DNA of 64,000 bases, taken from Trileptium ribeirensis. Taxonomy: Eukaryota > Nematoda > Enoplea > Enoplida > Thoracostomopsidae. The position numbers and the translations under genes were made by a program. The stretch spans positions 35,464 through 99,463 of the forward strand of contig JASANE010026487.1 in the NCBI GenBank assembly GCA_030248225.1, in the 5' to 3' direction. Positions 53,384-63,274 of this stretch are shown here, in pieces. The notes beneath the pieces were generated by a model. The model did not search any database. It was not told the DNA's origin and saw only the letters and a list, made by a program, of their open reading frames with translations. The number at the start of each line of letters is the position of its first letter. Position 1 is the first letter of the stretch.

Positions 53384-54622
53384 ATGCGACGAAGCTACAG
53401 TGCCAACGACATCCAGATGCCAATGCTACCAACAGGCGTGCGGCACGTACCGATGGTTTGCGGCGGCGGCATCTATCCGACGGTGCCTCTTTATCAAGCT
53501 CCACCAGGATCGCGCGGGGAGAATTTCGCCGCCAAAGGGGCCCGCCGGCCAATGCTCGCTAACAAGACAAAGACGCTCGACGAGTTGGAACATAACGGAA
53601 GACGTCTGTCCAGTGCGTCTGAGCATTTCCATCTCAGCGTACTGGAGTTAGTGGGCTTCAACAACGCCACAAAGGAGTTGGCCGAGGCGAATATCAGCCC
53701 AACCGAGCTACAACTCCGTAGCATCGCGCTACATCGCCGGCTACCGTTCAAAAGACGATGCATGCTGAAGTCCTACTACCCGCATATAATGCGGCCAATC
53801 CTATTGGCCAAATTCAGCATGCCTGAATATGCAGAGGAGTTGGAGGCCACGAACGACCGGCATCTGTACAACGCCTCGCTCGACGACTTCTGGGGAACTG
53901 GCGCCGTCGACATTGACTGTTGTTGCGGCTGCACGTTCCATAACGTGACAGGTCGCCTGCTCGAGGAAATCCGAGCATACCATCGGGATGGACTCGTGCG
54001 ATGGCCCCAGGTCATCATTGTGGGCGACGAGCAAGCACTGCCGCTGCTCAATTTCGCCGACCAGCACAACTGGCTGGTATTTGCTTGGCCGCGTATGGAG
54101 ATGGCCGAACTAGTACAATGGGCCAATGCCTTCGTCACGCCACAAACGGACTGCGTGATTATCGTCGGCGGCTATGGCCGACTATGGCAGGCGGACCGCA
54201 AAGTTTATTCGCCCAGTGCGTTCATCAAACGCATTAAGCGGAAATTGGAGGTACTTGAACGGCGCCTCCGAGAAAATGCGGCCGTCTATATCGCTCCGCC
54301 GCCACCGCAGTGGAACGCCACGAACTACACCAGCGAAGCCTGGACGACAGAGCTGCGTACACGGAAACTGCGCCTTACCGCGGACCACCAAGCGCTCCGA
54401 AACGTCGTCATGGCCCCATGGTCGGTACCACTAACGGCACCCGAAGCCTGGGATACGGTCGGACCGTTCAACCGGGGTGAGGATCGTCAACGGTGGACCG
54501 AGCCAGTAGTGGCGCCCGCCTACCATCAAGAGCTGGTCAACTGGGTGGGCCACTACGTTCGCTGCACACGACTTTTTCGCCTCGGCGAACAACGCAGAGG
54601 CGACAAAGAAGAAGAAGAATAG
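53384..54622 (+). CDS. Element 2 SGNH-hydrolase-like protein A (no catalytic serine)
   Basis: 412 codons from an ATG at 53384. The order of conserved blocks fits the SGNH/GDSL esterase fold. Block I is a strand followed by IIVGDEQALPLL (GDE where GDS is expected, codons 214-216). Block III is CVIIVGGYGRLW in place of a G-X-N-D motif (261-268). A PPPPQWN strand-loop follows (305-311), and a C-terminal helix begins near YHQELVNWVG, where the Asp/His pair would lie. The nucleophile serine is absent, so a hydrolase seems unlikely; a binding role is possible. The upstream half has HNVTGRLLEEIRAYH and MRPILLAKFSMPEYA, shared with protein B. The frame is intact, unlike gag, env and pol. Fold assignment is inference from motif order. 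Confidence 0.6.
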   Translation: MRRSYSANDIQMPMLPTGVRHVPMVCGGGIYPTVPLYQAPPGSRGENFAAKGARRPMLANKTKTLDELEHNGRRLSSASEHFHLSVLELVGFNNATKELAEANISPTELQLRSIALHRRLPFKRRCMLKSYYPHIMRPILLAKFSMPEYAEELEATNDRHLYNASLDDFWGTGAVDIDCCCGCTFHNVTGRLLEEIRAYHRDGLVRWPQVIIVGDEQALPLLNFADQHNWLVFAWPRMEMAELVQWANAFVTPQTDCVIIVGGYGRLWQADRKVYSPSAFIKRIKRKLEVLERRLRENAAVYIAPPPPQWNATNYTSEAWTTELRTRKLRLTADHQALRNVVMAPWSVPLTAPEAWDTVGPFNRGEDRQRWTEPVVAPAYHQELVNWVGHYVRCTRLFRLGEQRRGDKEEEE

Positions 54623-54819
54623 GACTTAGAAGGGAACTTATTTGCACGTAGGTACCTCCAGCCAAAAGAAGGTAGGTAACCAGTGAGAAGTCATAGAACA
54701 CCCTAGAACAGTAGAAAACGCAGCCTCTTAGGGCATAAAGAATTCCGTCTGCGGACGCGCGCGAGAAATCAGGAGCGGAGGTAGAAATCACGCAGCTATT
54801 GTATCTTGTCGCACTAAGT

Positions 54820-56217
54820 ATGCGAAGCGCAAACCGACTATTGCGAAAAGGGACGAAACCTATAAACAGTATATTATTGCAGATGGACAACAGCGTTCGG
54901 CAACGCGGTGAGAACAACATGGACGACTGCAGCGTTCGGCGACGCAGCGACAGTCACGTGGACAATGGCGTTAGGCGACGAAATGACAACGACGCCAGAC
55001 GGTCTGAAGGCGGGCCAGCCCGACGGTTATCAACAACTGGGCCATACGCTCCGCCCGAGGCAACTACCTACCGCCTGCCCAGCATCCCGACTTATCACGT
55101 CGACTTAACGCAGCCCTATGTCCCGTTCCTGTCGCACGGTACCGAGTGGCCGGAGCTGTCCAACATGCACGTGGCAGCGGCGCCCTTCCATCATGACGGC
55201 ACTACGGCCCCGACCGTCGAACAACACTACCAGGTAAGGGTGCTGCTTGTGCTTGGCCTGATGGAAGCAGCCAAAGAACTCATGGACATGATTGGGACGC
55301 CGCAGCAAATCAAAGCAAGAGCACGGGCGCTCAAGGACGAACTGGCCGATAACATTACAAGCGCCCGGCTCAAACCGTTGCTGGAACACATAATTCGGCC
55401 AATATTGATCCGTAAATTCAGCATTCCCAGCTACGCGCGGATCCTGCAGCTCACGGGCAACCAACCGCTCTTGGAGGTAACGACTGACACCTTCTGGGGC
55501 GTCGGGCGCACGATCCAACAGTTGCGGCAGGGCGAGCAACCCAGACACTGCCACAACGTCATGGGTCGACTTCTGGAGGAGGTGCGGGAATACCTCACCT
55601 CTGGATATGCTTGCTGGCCAAACGTCATCATTATGGGTGACGCGCTCCCACTACCGCTGCTGGAAATGGCCAATGACAATATATGGTTAGTCTGCGCATG
55701 GCCTGGAACTACGCTAATACGCATGATCCCACTTGCCAGCGCTGTCCTAACGCCGCTTACCAAATGCGTCATCTTACTTGGAGGCTACCAATACATCTAC
55801 CGGAAGGCGCAATCGGAGCAGCTCCATGCGACCAACCCAAACACAGCCTTCAAGAAGATCAAACGCCATCTGGGAATGCTATCTCGGCGAGTACCAGCGC
55901 GCACGCACGTGATTGTCGCACCGCCGATACCCCGATGGACCGCGACTAACCAAGACGCAATGTCTTGGACGGTCGAATTTAAGCGGATCGTCGCAAACCA
56001 TCGACAACAGCATGACGCGTTTCACAACGTCTATTTCCCGAACTGGCCGGTCGCTTTTAATGCCGCAGACGCCTGGGAGCGAGATGAGCCGCACATGGAA
56101 TGGCAAGAGCGCCCACAGTTCGAGGAACCCATGGTTTCCAGGTACTGCTTTCGCAACTTGCGAGAATGGGTCGGCCAATTGGTGCGCGATGCTGAACTTG
56201 GGCGCTTAACGCGGTAG
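54820..56217 (+). CDS. Element 2 SGNH-hydrolase-like protein B (paralogue of A)
   Basis: The first in-frame ATG is at 54820, giving 465 codons; the upstream extension has no ATG. The N terminus has imperfect repeats around SVRRR and D/N. From about codon 130 it parallels protein A: IRPILIRKFSIPSYA, TFWGVG, HNVMGRLLEEVREY, VIIMGDALPLPLL (GDA replacing GDS), CVILLGGYQYIY, VAPPIPRWTATN and a closing FRNLREWVGQLV helix. As in A, the serine of block I and the Asn-Asp of block III are missing. The two genes are about 200 bp apart and clearly arose by duplication within the element or an ancestor. The frame is intact. Function unknown. Confidence 0.6.
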   Translation: MRSANRLLRKGTKPINSILLQMDNSVRQRGENNMDDCSVRRRSDSHVDNGVRRRNDNDARRSEGGPARRLSTTGPYAPPEATTYRLPSIPTYHVDLTQPYVPFLSHGTEWPELSNMHVAAAPFHHDGTTAPTVEQHYQVRVLLVLGLMEAAKELMDMIGTPQQIKARARALKDELADNITSARLKPLLEHIIRPILIRKFSIPSYARILQLTGNQPLLEVTTDTFWGVGRTIQQLRQGEQPRHCHNVMGRLLEEVREYLTSGYACWPNVIIMGDALPLPLLEMANDNIWLVCAWPGTTLIRMIPLASAVLTPLTKCVILLGGYQYIYRKAQSEQLHATNPNTAFKKIKRHLGMLSRRVPARTHVIVAPPIPRWTATNQDAMSWTVEFKRIVANHRQQHDAFHNVYFPNWPVAFNAADAWERDEPHMEWQERPQFEEPMVSRYCFRNLREWVGQLVRDAELGRLTR

Positions 56218-57370
56218 GCAAGTATAATAAGAGACATAAAACGTGGACCATCAAGGAATTAGGAGTGAGCGTGCGAGAATTTAGAAAACATAGGCAGAGG
56301 ATAAAGATAATTAGAATAAGTAGGACGAGGAAGGACGAGCTGCGTCGAACACAAATGAAGCATAGCAAATAACCAGTAGGACAGCGCAGGGCGAGCGTAG
56401 TAGTGCACTAATGCAGATTACCAAACTGCGAATCGAGAACGGACCAAAACCACCTCTGAATGACCTAATAATAGGAAAGGTGTTACCTGAATTAGAGCAA
56501 ATAAGGTGTAACTTCAGTACAAACTAAAGTAGTCAAACTAATTATCGCGAGTACTATAAGCGGCACCTAGGTAACCTGATCAGGATAACTTATATTACCA
56601 AATTAGAGCGGACTAAGCGAAACCCAATCATGAATTATCCAACAAGATTACCGAAATTTCAAATAACGGGAACTTCTGGGATTTGGCAACCCGGCGGCCG
56701 GACCTTTTCCTAGGGGTTTCCTTGAATTTAGGGCATGGAACCAACCCTGTCCAGAACCTTGGAGCTACGTGCTGAAAGTGTAATAATTTGCAACTGTATA
56801 TATATATATAATATGTGGTGACATATATTATTATGTTACGTGCGGCAAGAGGCCACATATTCGGTCTCATGAGTAATAATTAATGGTATTTTTATGGAAA
56901 ATCAATTTTCAAAGACACAAAATTTCACAAAAAAACAGGCACAAAATATTATAGTCCATAAGGGAAAACTTACAAAATTACCGAAAATAAAGGGAGAAGG
57001 GACGCGTTTTTGGTGATAACCAAACAAGTTGATCGTCCTGGTCCCCGACTTCTAGCAAATTTTATCGAAATTTACCCTGGGATTTTTACGGCAAATTTTA
57101 ACTGTAATTTTATGCCCAAACGGGCTAAATTTTGGAAAATTTTCGAAATTTACGACAATTTTAAGCCCAAACGGGCGAAATTTTACAAATTTCACGCCCA
57201 AACGGGCCAATTTTTTCGAATTTCACACTAATTTTACTTAATTGATATCAAGGGCTGTACATCATATGACATTAATCACGCAAAATTTTCACTTTCTTCT
57301 CTTATCTCGACAAATTTAACTTACTAGTATATAAGTAAGGAGTCTATAAAATCCAAAAATATTTAAGAGA
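56218..57370 (+). other. Element 2 3' non-coding region
   Basis: No gene seen. It contains a purine run aaagggagaagggac near 56990, three gcccaaacgggc hairpins (57114-57207) and a TA microsatellite near 56800. The base run directly before the 3' LTR, atttaagaga, is a weak polypurine tract. Confidence 0.55.
57114..57207 (+). repeat. Three gccc-aaac-gggc hairpins
   Basis: The identical 12-nt hairpin gcccaaacgggc occurs at 57114, 57165 and 57196, separated by A/T-rich sequence with repeated aaatttt words. Four G-C pairs close an AAAC loop each time. A protein or RNA recognition site near the 3' end of the genomic RNA is possible. Confidence 0.7.
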
Positions 57371-60300
57371 TGTAACAGCCCGAGTTTTTATGTTAAATCT
57401 CAAGTACTCAAAATCGGGCCATAAAGGGCCTCAAAATCTGGTGGATAGAGGTCGATCGGATACCGGTGGAGCGTGATATAGGAATTCATTGATGGATCAT
57501 GTATCATTGTGTTGAATAAAAATAAATATTGTATTTGTATTAATGTGCTATCACGCTCCACCAGCCCGAGGTGCGCGGGATGATTTCGCACCCAAAATTG
57601 AATCAAAATCTCATGGTTCGAGTATCCGATCGATCCCAGGTGATCATGGTTTTATAAACAATAAAACATTTGTGTAATTTATTTGTATTGTAGTGCGGTA
57701 CGGATGTGCAGTCGAGTCGGCCGGGGACAAGGGGAAAGATTTCGCAATTTGATTTAACAAACTTTGTTGATTCGGTGCCCCAAGGTCGATTGCGGTGCGC
57801 ATCCGTGGGCCGTAACATATATATGTACTTGCTATTTGCTTTAATGTATACCGTGTACGCGTCCGGGTGTCAGGATGGGTCGGGGTGTTGTGCGAAACCA
57901 TCACGGCAAAATGCGTTTTTGGAGCTTTCTGATGTTTTGGGACCGGGGAAGATCTATCCTGACACGCCGGGAAATTGGACAGTTATTTTATCACCATTTT
58001 ATTTCGTGTATGTTCCAAAGGATAATTCGAAATTGATCTAGTAGGACCAAGAATTTTCATTTCTCAAAGGGGCGTAAGAAAATTCAAATTTTGGGGGTTT
58101 TTATCGATCTCAAACAAAAAGGGGGATATTGAACTATCATCAGGGACCTGTAAGGCTTCAAAATCACTCGTGCGGGTCAACCTCACCCCAACCCATAAAT
58201 CCTTATGGACCCTCAATCCAGCGCTTAAACTCTCAAACTTTAGGGCCCTAAATCACTACATCTCAAACCAAAACTCCCCGATTTTTGGAGCCCTATACCT
58301 CAATTGGATCCTATACCAATCGTTTCACTGAAAACCGGGGCCACCCGCCCCAACGGAACTCCACGGGACCCGCATAACTCTGTAGGGACCCAAAATGTTA
58401 CTCATTCGGTACGGATAAAACGGCCTCTAACAGGCCACCTAAGGGAACTACATTAAAATTGGGGCTCTCTTAAGTAGGCGACCAGCCAGGGCATGGATAT
58501 GATGCCGCCCCGGCCGCCTACTCCTCTCCGTTCCTGAAATATATACAAAAAACTTACAAAATCCTATTCTACAAAGAGCGCCTGAAGCGCTGATATATAT
58601 TACCATTTTGGAACCTCGCGCCGACCAGCGCGAGGTTTAGGTTGTTTACGCTGTTGCCTGCTATGTGTGCCAACAAGGCGGCACGGCCGTCAGTGACCAG
58701 GGGCTAAACAATGCGTATCACAACAGTGTCGTTGATGTATCGGTTATGCTGGCGGTACGATATTTTATTTTCTTGCCAGGTCTGCGCTTTGTGTTCGTCT
58801 CTTATGTGCATATGTATATGTTTGCTTTGCCAATAGTTTAAAATTTCATATTTGTGGAGAGTTGCCAGTTAAGGGCCTAGACGACACGACAACAGAAAAG
58901 GGGGGTTTAAGCTAGGTACAAAAGAGCTGAGCCCGATTCCCCGATCGGGACCAGTCGAGAATTTCGTTTTAAAGTTTGGCGGTTGTCGCCATTTAAAATT
59001 TTATTTACTAGGCTTTCTGTTTTCTTTCCTTCGTTTCGTTTTGACGTACCAGGGGTGGTTTCTCGCCGTGCCCCCACGGCGATTAGGTTCTTTCCGCTTA
59101 TACAGGGGGCCGCCCTTTGCGGACGTTGGAGTGTCGGAAGGATGCTCCGCACGCCCGTAAAGGTCGTGCCCCGTTGAAATTCGCGAGACACGCTGAAATG
59201 TTCAAAATTCATGCTCGCATACGTCTCGACTGGTTCCCCGCTCCTCGGACATTTTCTTTCTTTCACAGGTCCGAGGAGTGATCAAAATTTCTACTTCAAG
59301 GCAAATGTTAGTGTGCAAAATTTCTAGGTTATGGCAAAACTACTTAGGTTTTTGTTCTACTCGATAAAAAATTTTTCTACTCCACGGCAAGTGATTCCGT
59401 TTACGAAGGGGCAATTAAGTGGTGTTTCGAAAGGATTAATCAAAATTTCAAAGGTGATAGGAGTGACACTGGGACGTGGCCGTTTGCATCCTCGGGAGAC
59501 ACGCGTTGTCCCCAATTATCTGAAATCGAGCAGCAGCGTCGAATCCTCATTCGGTCGCTGTTTCTTCTGCACCTGGTTAGATTCTGATGCAAACGACTGC
59601 GGGCCCGCACATGATATAGTTTTAAGAGACACTAGCTGAGCAGCGAACGAAACAGAGACTGGAGCTGGCGGCAACTAAAATTTTAAAATAAACCTGGGTG
59701 GAACGTGTGTTTTCTAACCGTGCAACTACGGGGAAAATTCAGGTGGCCACCCTCTCCCGGAGCTCTCTGGGAGCGAGTTCGAAATTAGTCGGGTCTTTCG
59801 CGGGCCGCTCCAGTCGCTGTCGAAATCATGCAAAGTTTTGGATAGTGGTCCGTTTTTACTCGAAGACTTCTAATCGCTCAATGAAATGCAATCATCGTCA
59901 GTTGGCGGGCAACCAATCTTAAGTTGACGGGACATCGCCATCGGAAAATTCTTGGGAAACTTATCGGTTTCGGATACATTTCGTTTGGTCTAGCTTAGTC
60001 AAAATTTTTAGGAGCCCGCGTTCGAGGAAGTTTAATTAAAGGCCTTGAGAGTATCGCGTCGGAAAGGGTTGCAAAATATACCGCAGGGTATCGTGCCAGG
60101 TACCTGAAGTTATTGTTTGTCATTTTATACATGCTGTAAATATTTTAGCGTACACCCCAATTGGGTGATAACCATGAAGTATGTAGTGTGCAAAAAGGGG
60201 GAACCAATAGTAAATCGATTAAATGGTGTGATAATTTTGAAGCAGTTAGGAAGTTTGTTTAACTTTCCGATTCCCACGGAATAACAGGAACCTCTAAAGA

Positions 60301-61083
60301 TATTTGAACCACAGTCAATTTTGAGCCACGACTGGCAAGTCCTCCAGCACCCCGCGCCCCGGCGAGTTGATCTGTTGACGCAAGCTCCCCCACATTTTCG
60401 TTTTAAGGCTCGAGCCGGCACCCCACTCCGCACCTCGCATCTCGTTCGAGTCTTACGCGAACTACCTGGAACCCTCGTCGCGAATGCTCTCGCAGCAATT
60501 GTCGCTTTGCGTGACCCGCATCCCGATAGATAATATTAACAATTATAGGTAAAACGTTCAAGGGACTGGGGCCTCCGCCTCAGTGCCCCGATGCTATTAT
60601 AGGTAGTTGTTATTGGTGATCAAATTTCGGGAAGATGCCCCGTCAAGGCCGCCCCTAGGATTTACACGCGGACATCTTCTATGCTACCGGACCAGTCGTG
60701 CAACGCTCTAAGATTAGGAATGTGTCAATAGTGCATAAGGACACGCTAACGGGGAATCTTGCCGATGCAATACTAGGACCAGAAAACCCGCTTAGGGGAT
60801 TAAGTGGGTAATGAGGGAAAGGCGAGTCAGCCTTATTACCTGTGAGCAGGCTTAGGGGTTGACTCTCCCTCGGGGGACCTCATACCGCTCGACACGTGGT
60901 CCATTATAGGGGCCAGGCCGAACACTCTGGTTAACCCGCCGGCAGCCTGCTAAGCTAAGCGGTTCCCTTAGGTCATCGCATAGATCACCGGGGAGTAGTG
61001 GAAGCAGGGGTTGTCCGGGCACCACACTTAGGAAAATGGTGGTGCAGCTGGGATCCATTAGGGCCAGAACTGGTCCTAGTACA
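57371..61083 (+). repeat. Element 2 3' LTR (3,713 bp)
   Basis: Collinear with the 5' LTR and ending cctagtaca before the caac duplication. It holds a 241-bp segment (57717-57957) missing from the 5' LTR. The TATA word is changed to tacaaaag (58917), and the second U3 hairpin forms a perfect 10-bp stem (58612-58637). The extra 241 bp extends an open frame with a hydrophobic start near 57823; see findings. Confidence 0.9.
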
Positions 61084-62344
61084 CAACGACAGAGTTTTAC
61101 AGGCTAACCGTGCAGGTAATCCAAAAGTTCAGGGTTCCGATAGTAAATTTTGGGTTGAGGGTTCCGCGTTTCTAAAAGAGCCCAAATGGAGCTCACAGTA
61201 CACAGTTTCGTCATCCCAATCGGGAGCGGTAACTATTTAAAATTTCCGTCGCGAACCATCAAAGATTTGGGTCAAATCGTCTTTTGTCATTCCACGAGTT
61301 TAGGAGTAAATGACTGGTTCGCACTACGTTTAAACTTTGTACGGATAGAGGGCTCTGTGCGTGGTGCCCGAGACTAATACTACGTATCATAACATATGTA
61401 TGTACATATTTTATTTGCATTTGTGTGCCCTCGATTGGGTGATGCCTCGTTTTCATGATAGTGTTTTTGCTCTGTCACAAAAAAGGAAATCCAAAGAATA
61501 AAATTTTGGAGTGTGCTTTATTCTAGGCGAACTGGATTTAATCGAGTTGTGCGTGCCTCTAGGTGAATTGATCTCTACTAGGACTAAACATCGTTTCTTC
61601 CTAGTAAAAGTACGGATTTCCTCAACTTAGGTTTGGCGTTGTACGGCTTATATCTTAGTCTCCCCTCCGCACGTTTCCAACTGCTCCAAAGACGCTCGCT
61701 CCCGCCGTTTTGCGCTACCGTTGCCCCATCCCCGCTCTCCGGTCAAGACCCTATGTCGATTTTATGGTACATCCCGAATATGGCCATACTCCAGTGCAAC
61801 AAATTAATCCGGTTATGTTCCATTAGGCCCATTTCCAATGCCACACCCCATTGAATTCGCCCGCGCCCGCCGCTTTTCCCGCATTGCCCCCGTAATAAAT
61901 TTTGGTACATAGGTTTCAGAGATTCCTGGTACAAGGCTTCACCTCAATACCATTATAATTTTCGAATACTGTAGATAGGCAGAACCCAATTGGCTATGCA
62001 CCTAGCTAGCCTAGGTAAAACAATCGCAGTACTACCTACAAGGGACCCAAGACATTCGGGCAGTCCTTACTGTTTAGGGAGCTCCCATAAGGCCGTGGTT
62101 CAGCACCCGATGGCAGAAATCGAGGGAATGACGGGTCAGCCTTATTACCTGTGACTCAGGGGGACCTCCATGCCACTAGACACGTGGGCCAACATAGGGG
62201 CCAGGCAGAACACCCTGGTAAACCTGCCGGCAGCCTGCTAAGCTAAGCGGTTTCCATCGGTCAGACCGGGGTGCTCCGGGGAACCGTGTAAGCCGGGGTT
62301 GTCCGGGCACAAACAACAGAGCCGGTCTATTCAAACTGCTCACA
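61084..62344 (+). repeat. LTR copy B, 3' part
   Basis: Resumes the LTR interrupted at 34773, after the duplicated caac. Its end region has gtcagccttattacctgtga, cacgtgggcca, ataggggccaggc, cctgctaagctaagcggtt and ggggttgtccgggcac in the same order as the end of Element 2's LTRs, finishing ...ctcaca before taaatt. With the 5' part this gives about 3.56 kb, matching Element 2's LTR length. Confidence 0.75.
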
Positions 62345-62872
62345 TAAATTGGGCTCAACAGGCCAACTATTAGAGCAATTTCAGAATTTTCATTTTCGTG
62401 AGCAGCTTTCCTGCCTGAGGTAAGATCTGATCCCGCTTTTGAACGGCTACTCTTTTATTTTCTAAAAATAAAGAAAATTTAAAATTTTATAGTTTTATGC
62501 ACCCGATGGCACTGTTTTCTCTTTCTCGTTCCACACCTGCGCAGACCAGATAGACGTTTACTTGTTTTTTTCATCGTTTGTCTTTGTGAAGCTGGGTGCC
62601 AAAAGGTAAGCATCACTGAATCTCCGAAACACATTTGCCATTATTATTGTTACTGTTTTGAACAGCAGGCACTTGTCACTGCTATGGCTTTTTACAGAAA
62701 TACCTATTGTAAACATATTGTGCCGCTAACCGTTTACTGTTTTATAAAATATCATCTTTGTAATGTGCGATTTGCGCTACAACTATTGTATATTTGTTGT
62801 GGGTTTTGAAATTTCAAAATTTTGAAAAGTTTACTTTTTGGGATCAAAAGATTAGGGGTATTAAATGGAGGG

Positions 62873-62880
62873 TATAAAAG
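62873..62880 (+). promoter_or_regulatory. TATA box of LTR copy C
   Basis: tataaaag with gccagtcga about 33 bp downstream. The intervening GC palindrome differs from Element 2's while its position is kept. Confidence 0.6.
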
Positions 62881-63274
62881 AGTAAAGTCCGATGCAGCGT
62901 CGGAGCCAGTCGAATTTGTACGCTAATCAACACAGTGGTTTCTTGTACAATTAAGTTTTTATCGTTTTGTTTTGTCATTTTCTGCTCTTGGTTCACGGTT
63001 TTTGTAAGTTTCACCTAGGGGGTCTGCCCTCGTGCAGCATGCAAACACTAGCCGTATTGAGCACAAAGTTGTACTTGCGATCTTCGTGCTTTTTCTATAT
63101 AGAGCTGTCATTGCGGGCGATCAAGCGTCGGGTCGGTGATCTGTGTCCCAGCAAGTGCTTGAGCCAGTCAACGTTAAAATTCTTAGACGTGCTAGCTGAA
63201 ATTTCCGCAAACACTAGCCCTTTCCTGCTGTCGACTAGTTCCACTACTCGCGGGACCTTTACAAGGAGCATCGA

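Larger units (their letters stand above)
34774..61083 (+). mobile_element. Element 2: 26.3-kb errantivirus-like LTR element, order gag-env-pol
   Basis: LTRs start tgtaacagcccgag and end cctagtaca. The 4-bp target duplication caac lies at 34770-34773 and 61084-61087. Internal order: a 2-kb leader; Gag (40303-42272); an unknown ORF (42433-44139); an Env-like protein (44136-47308); PR-RT-RNaseH-IN with a long tail (47357-53241); two SGNH-like paralogues (53384-56217); and a 1.1-kb 3' region. In known errantiviruses env follows pol. Several stops and frame changes break gag, env and pol, so the copy is probably not autonomous. It sits inside a related LTR (copy B). Confidence 0.9.

Noticed and set aside
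34774..61083. The two 3.5-kb repeats as a segmental duplication instead of LTRs
   Set aside because: Direct orientation, TG...CA ends, exact caac duplication and gag/env/pol between them are diagnostic of an LTR element.
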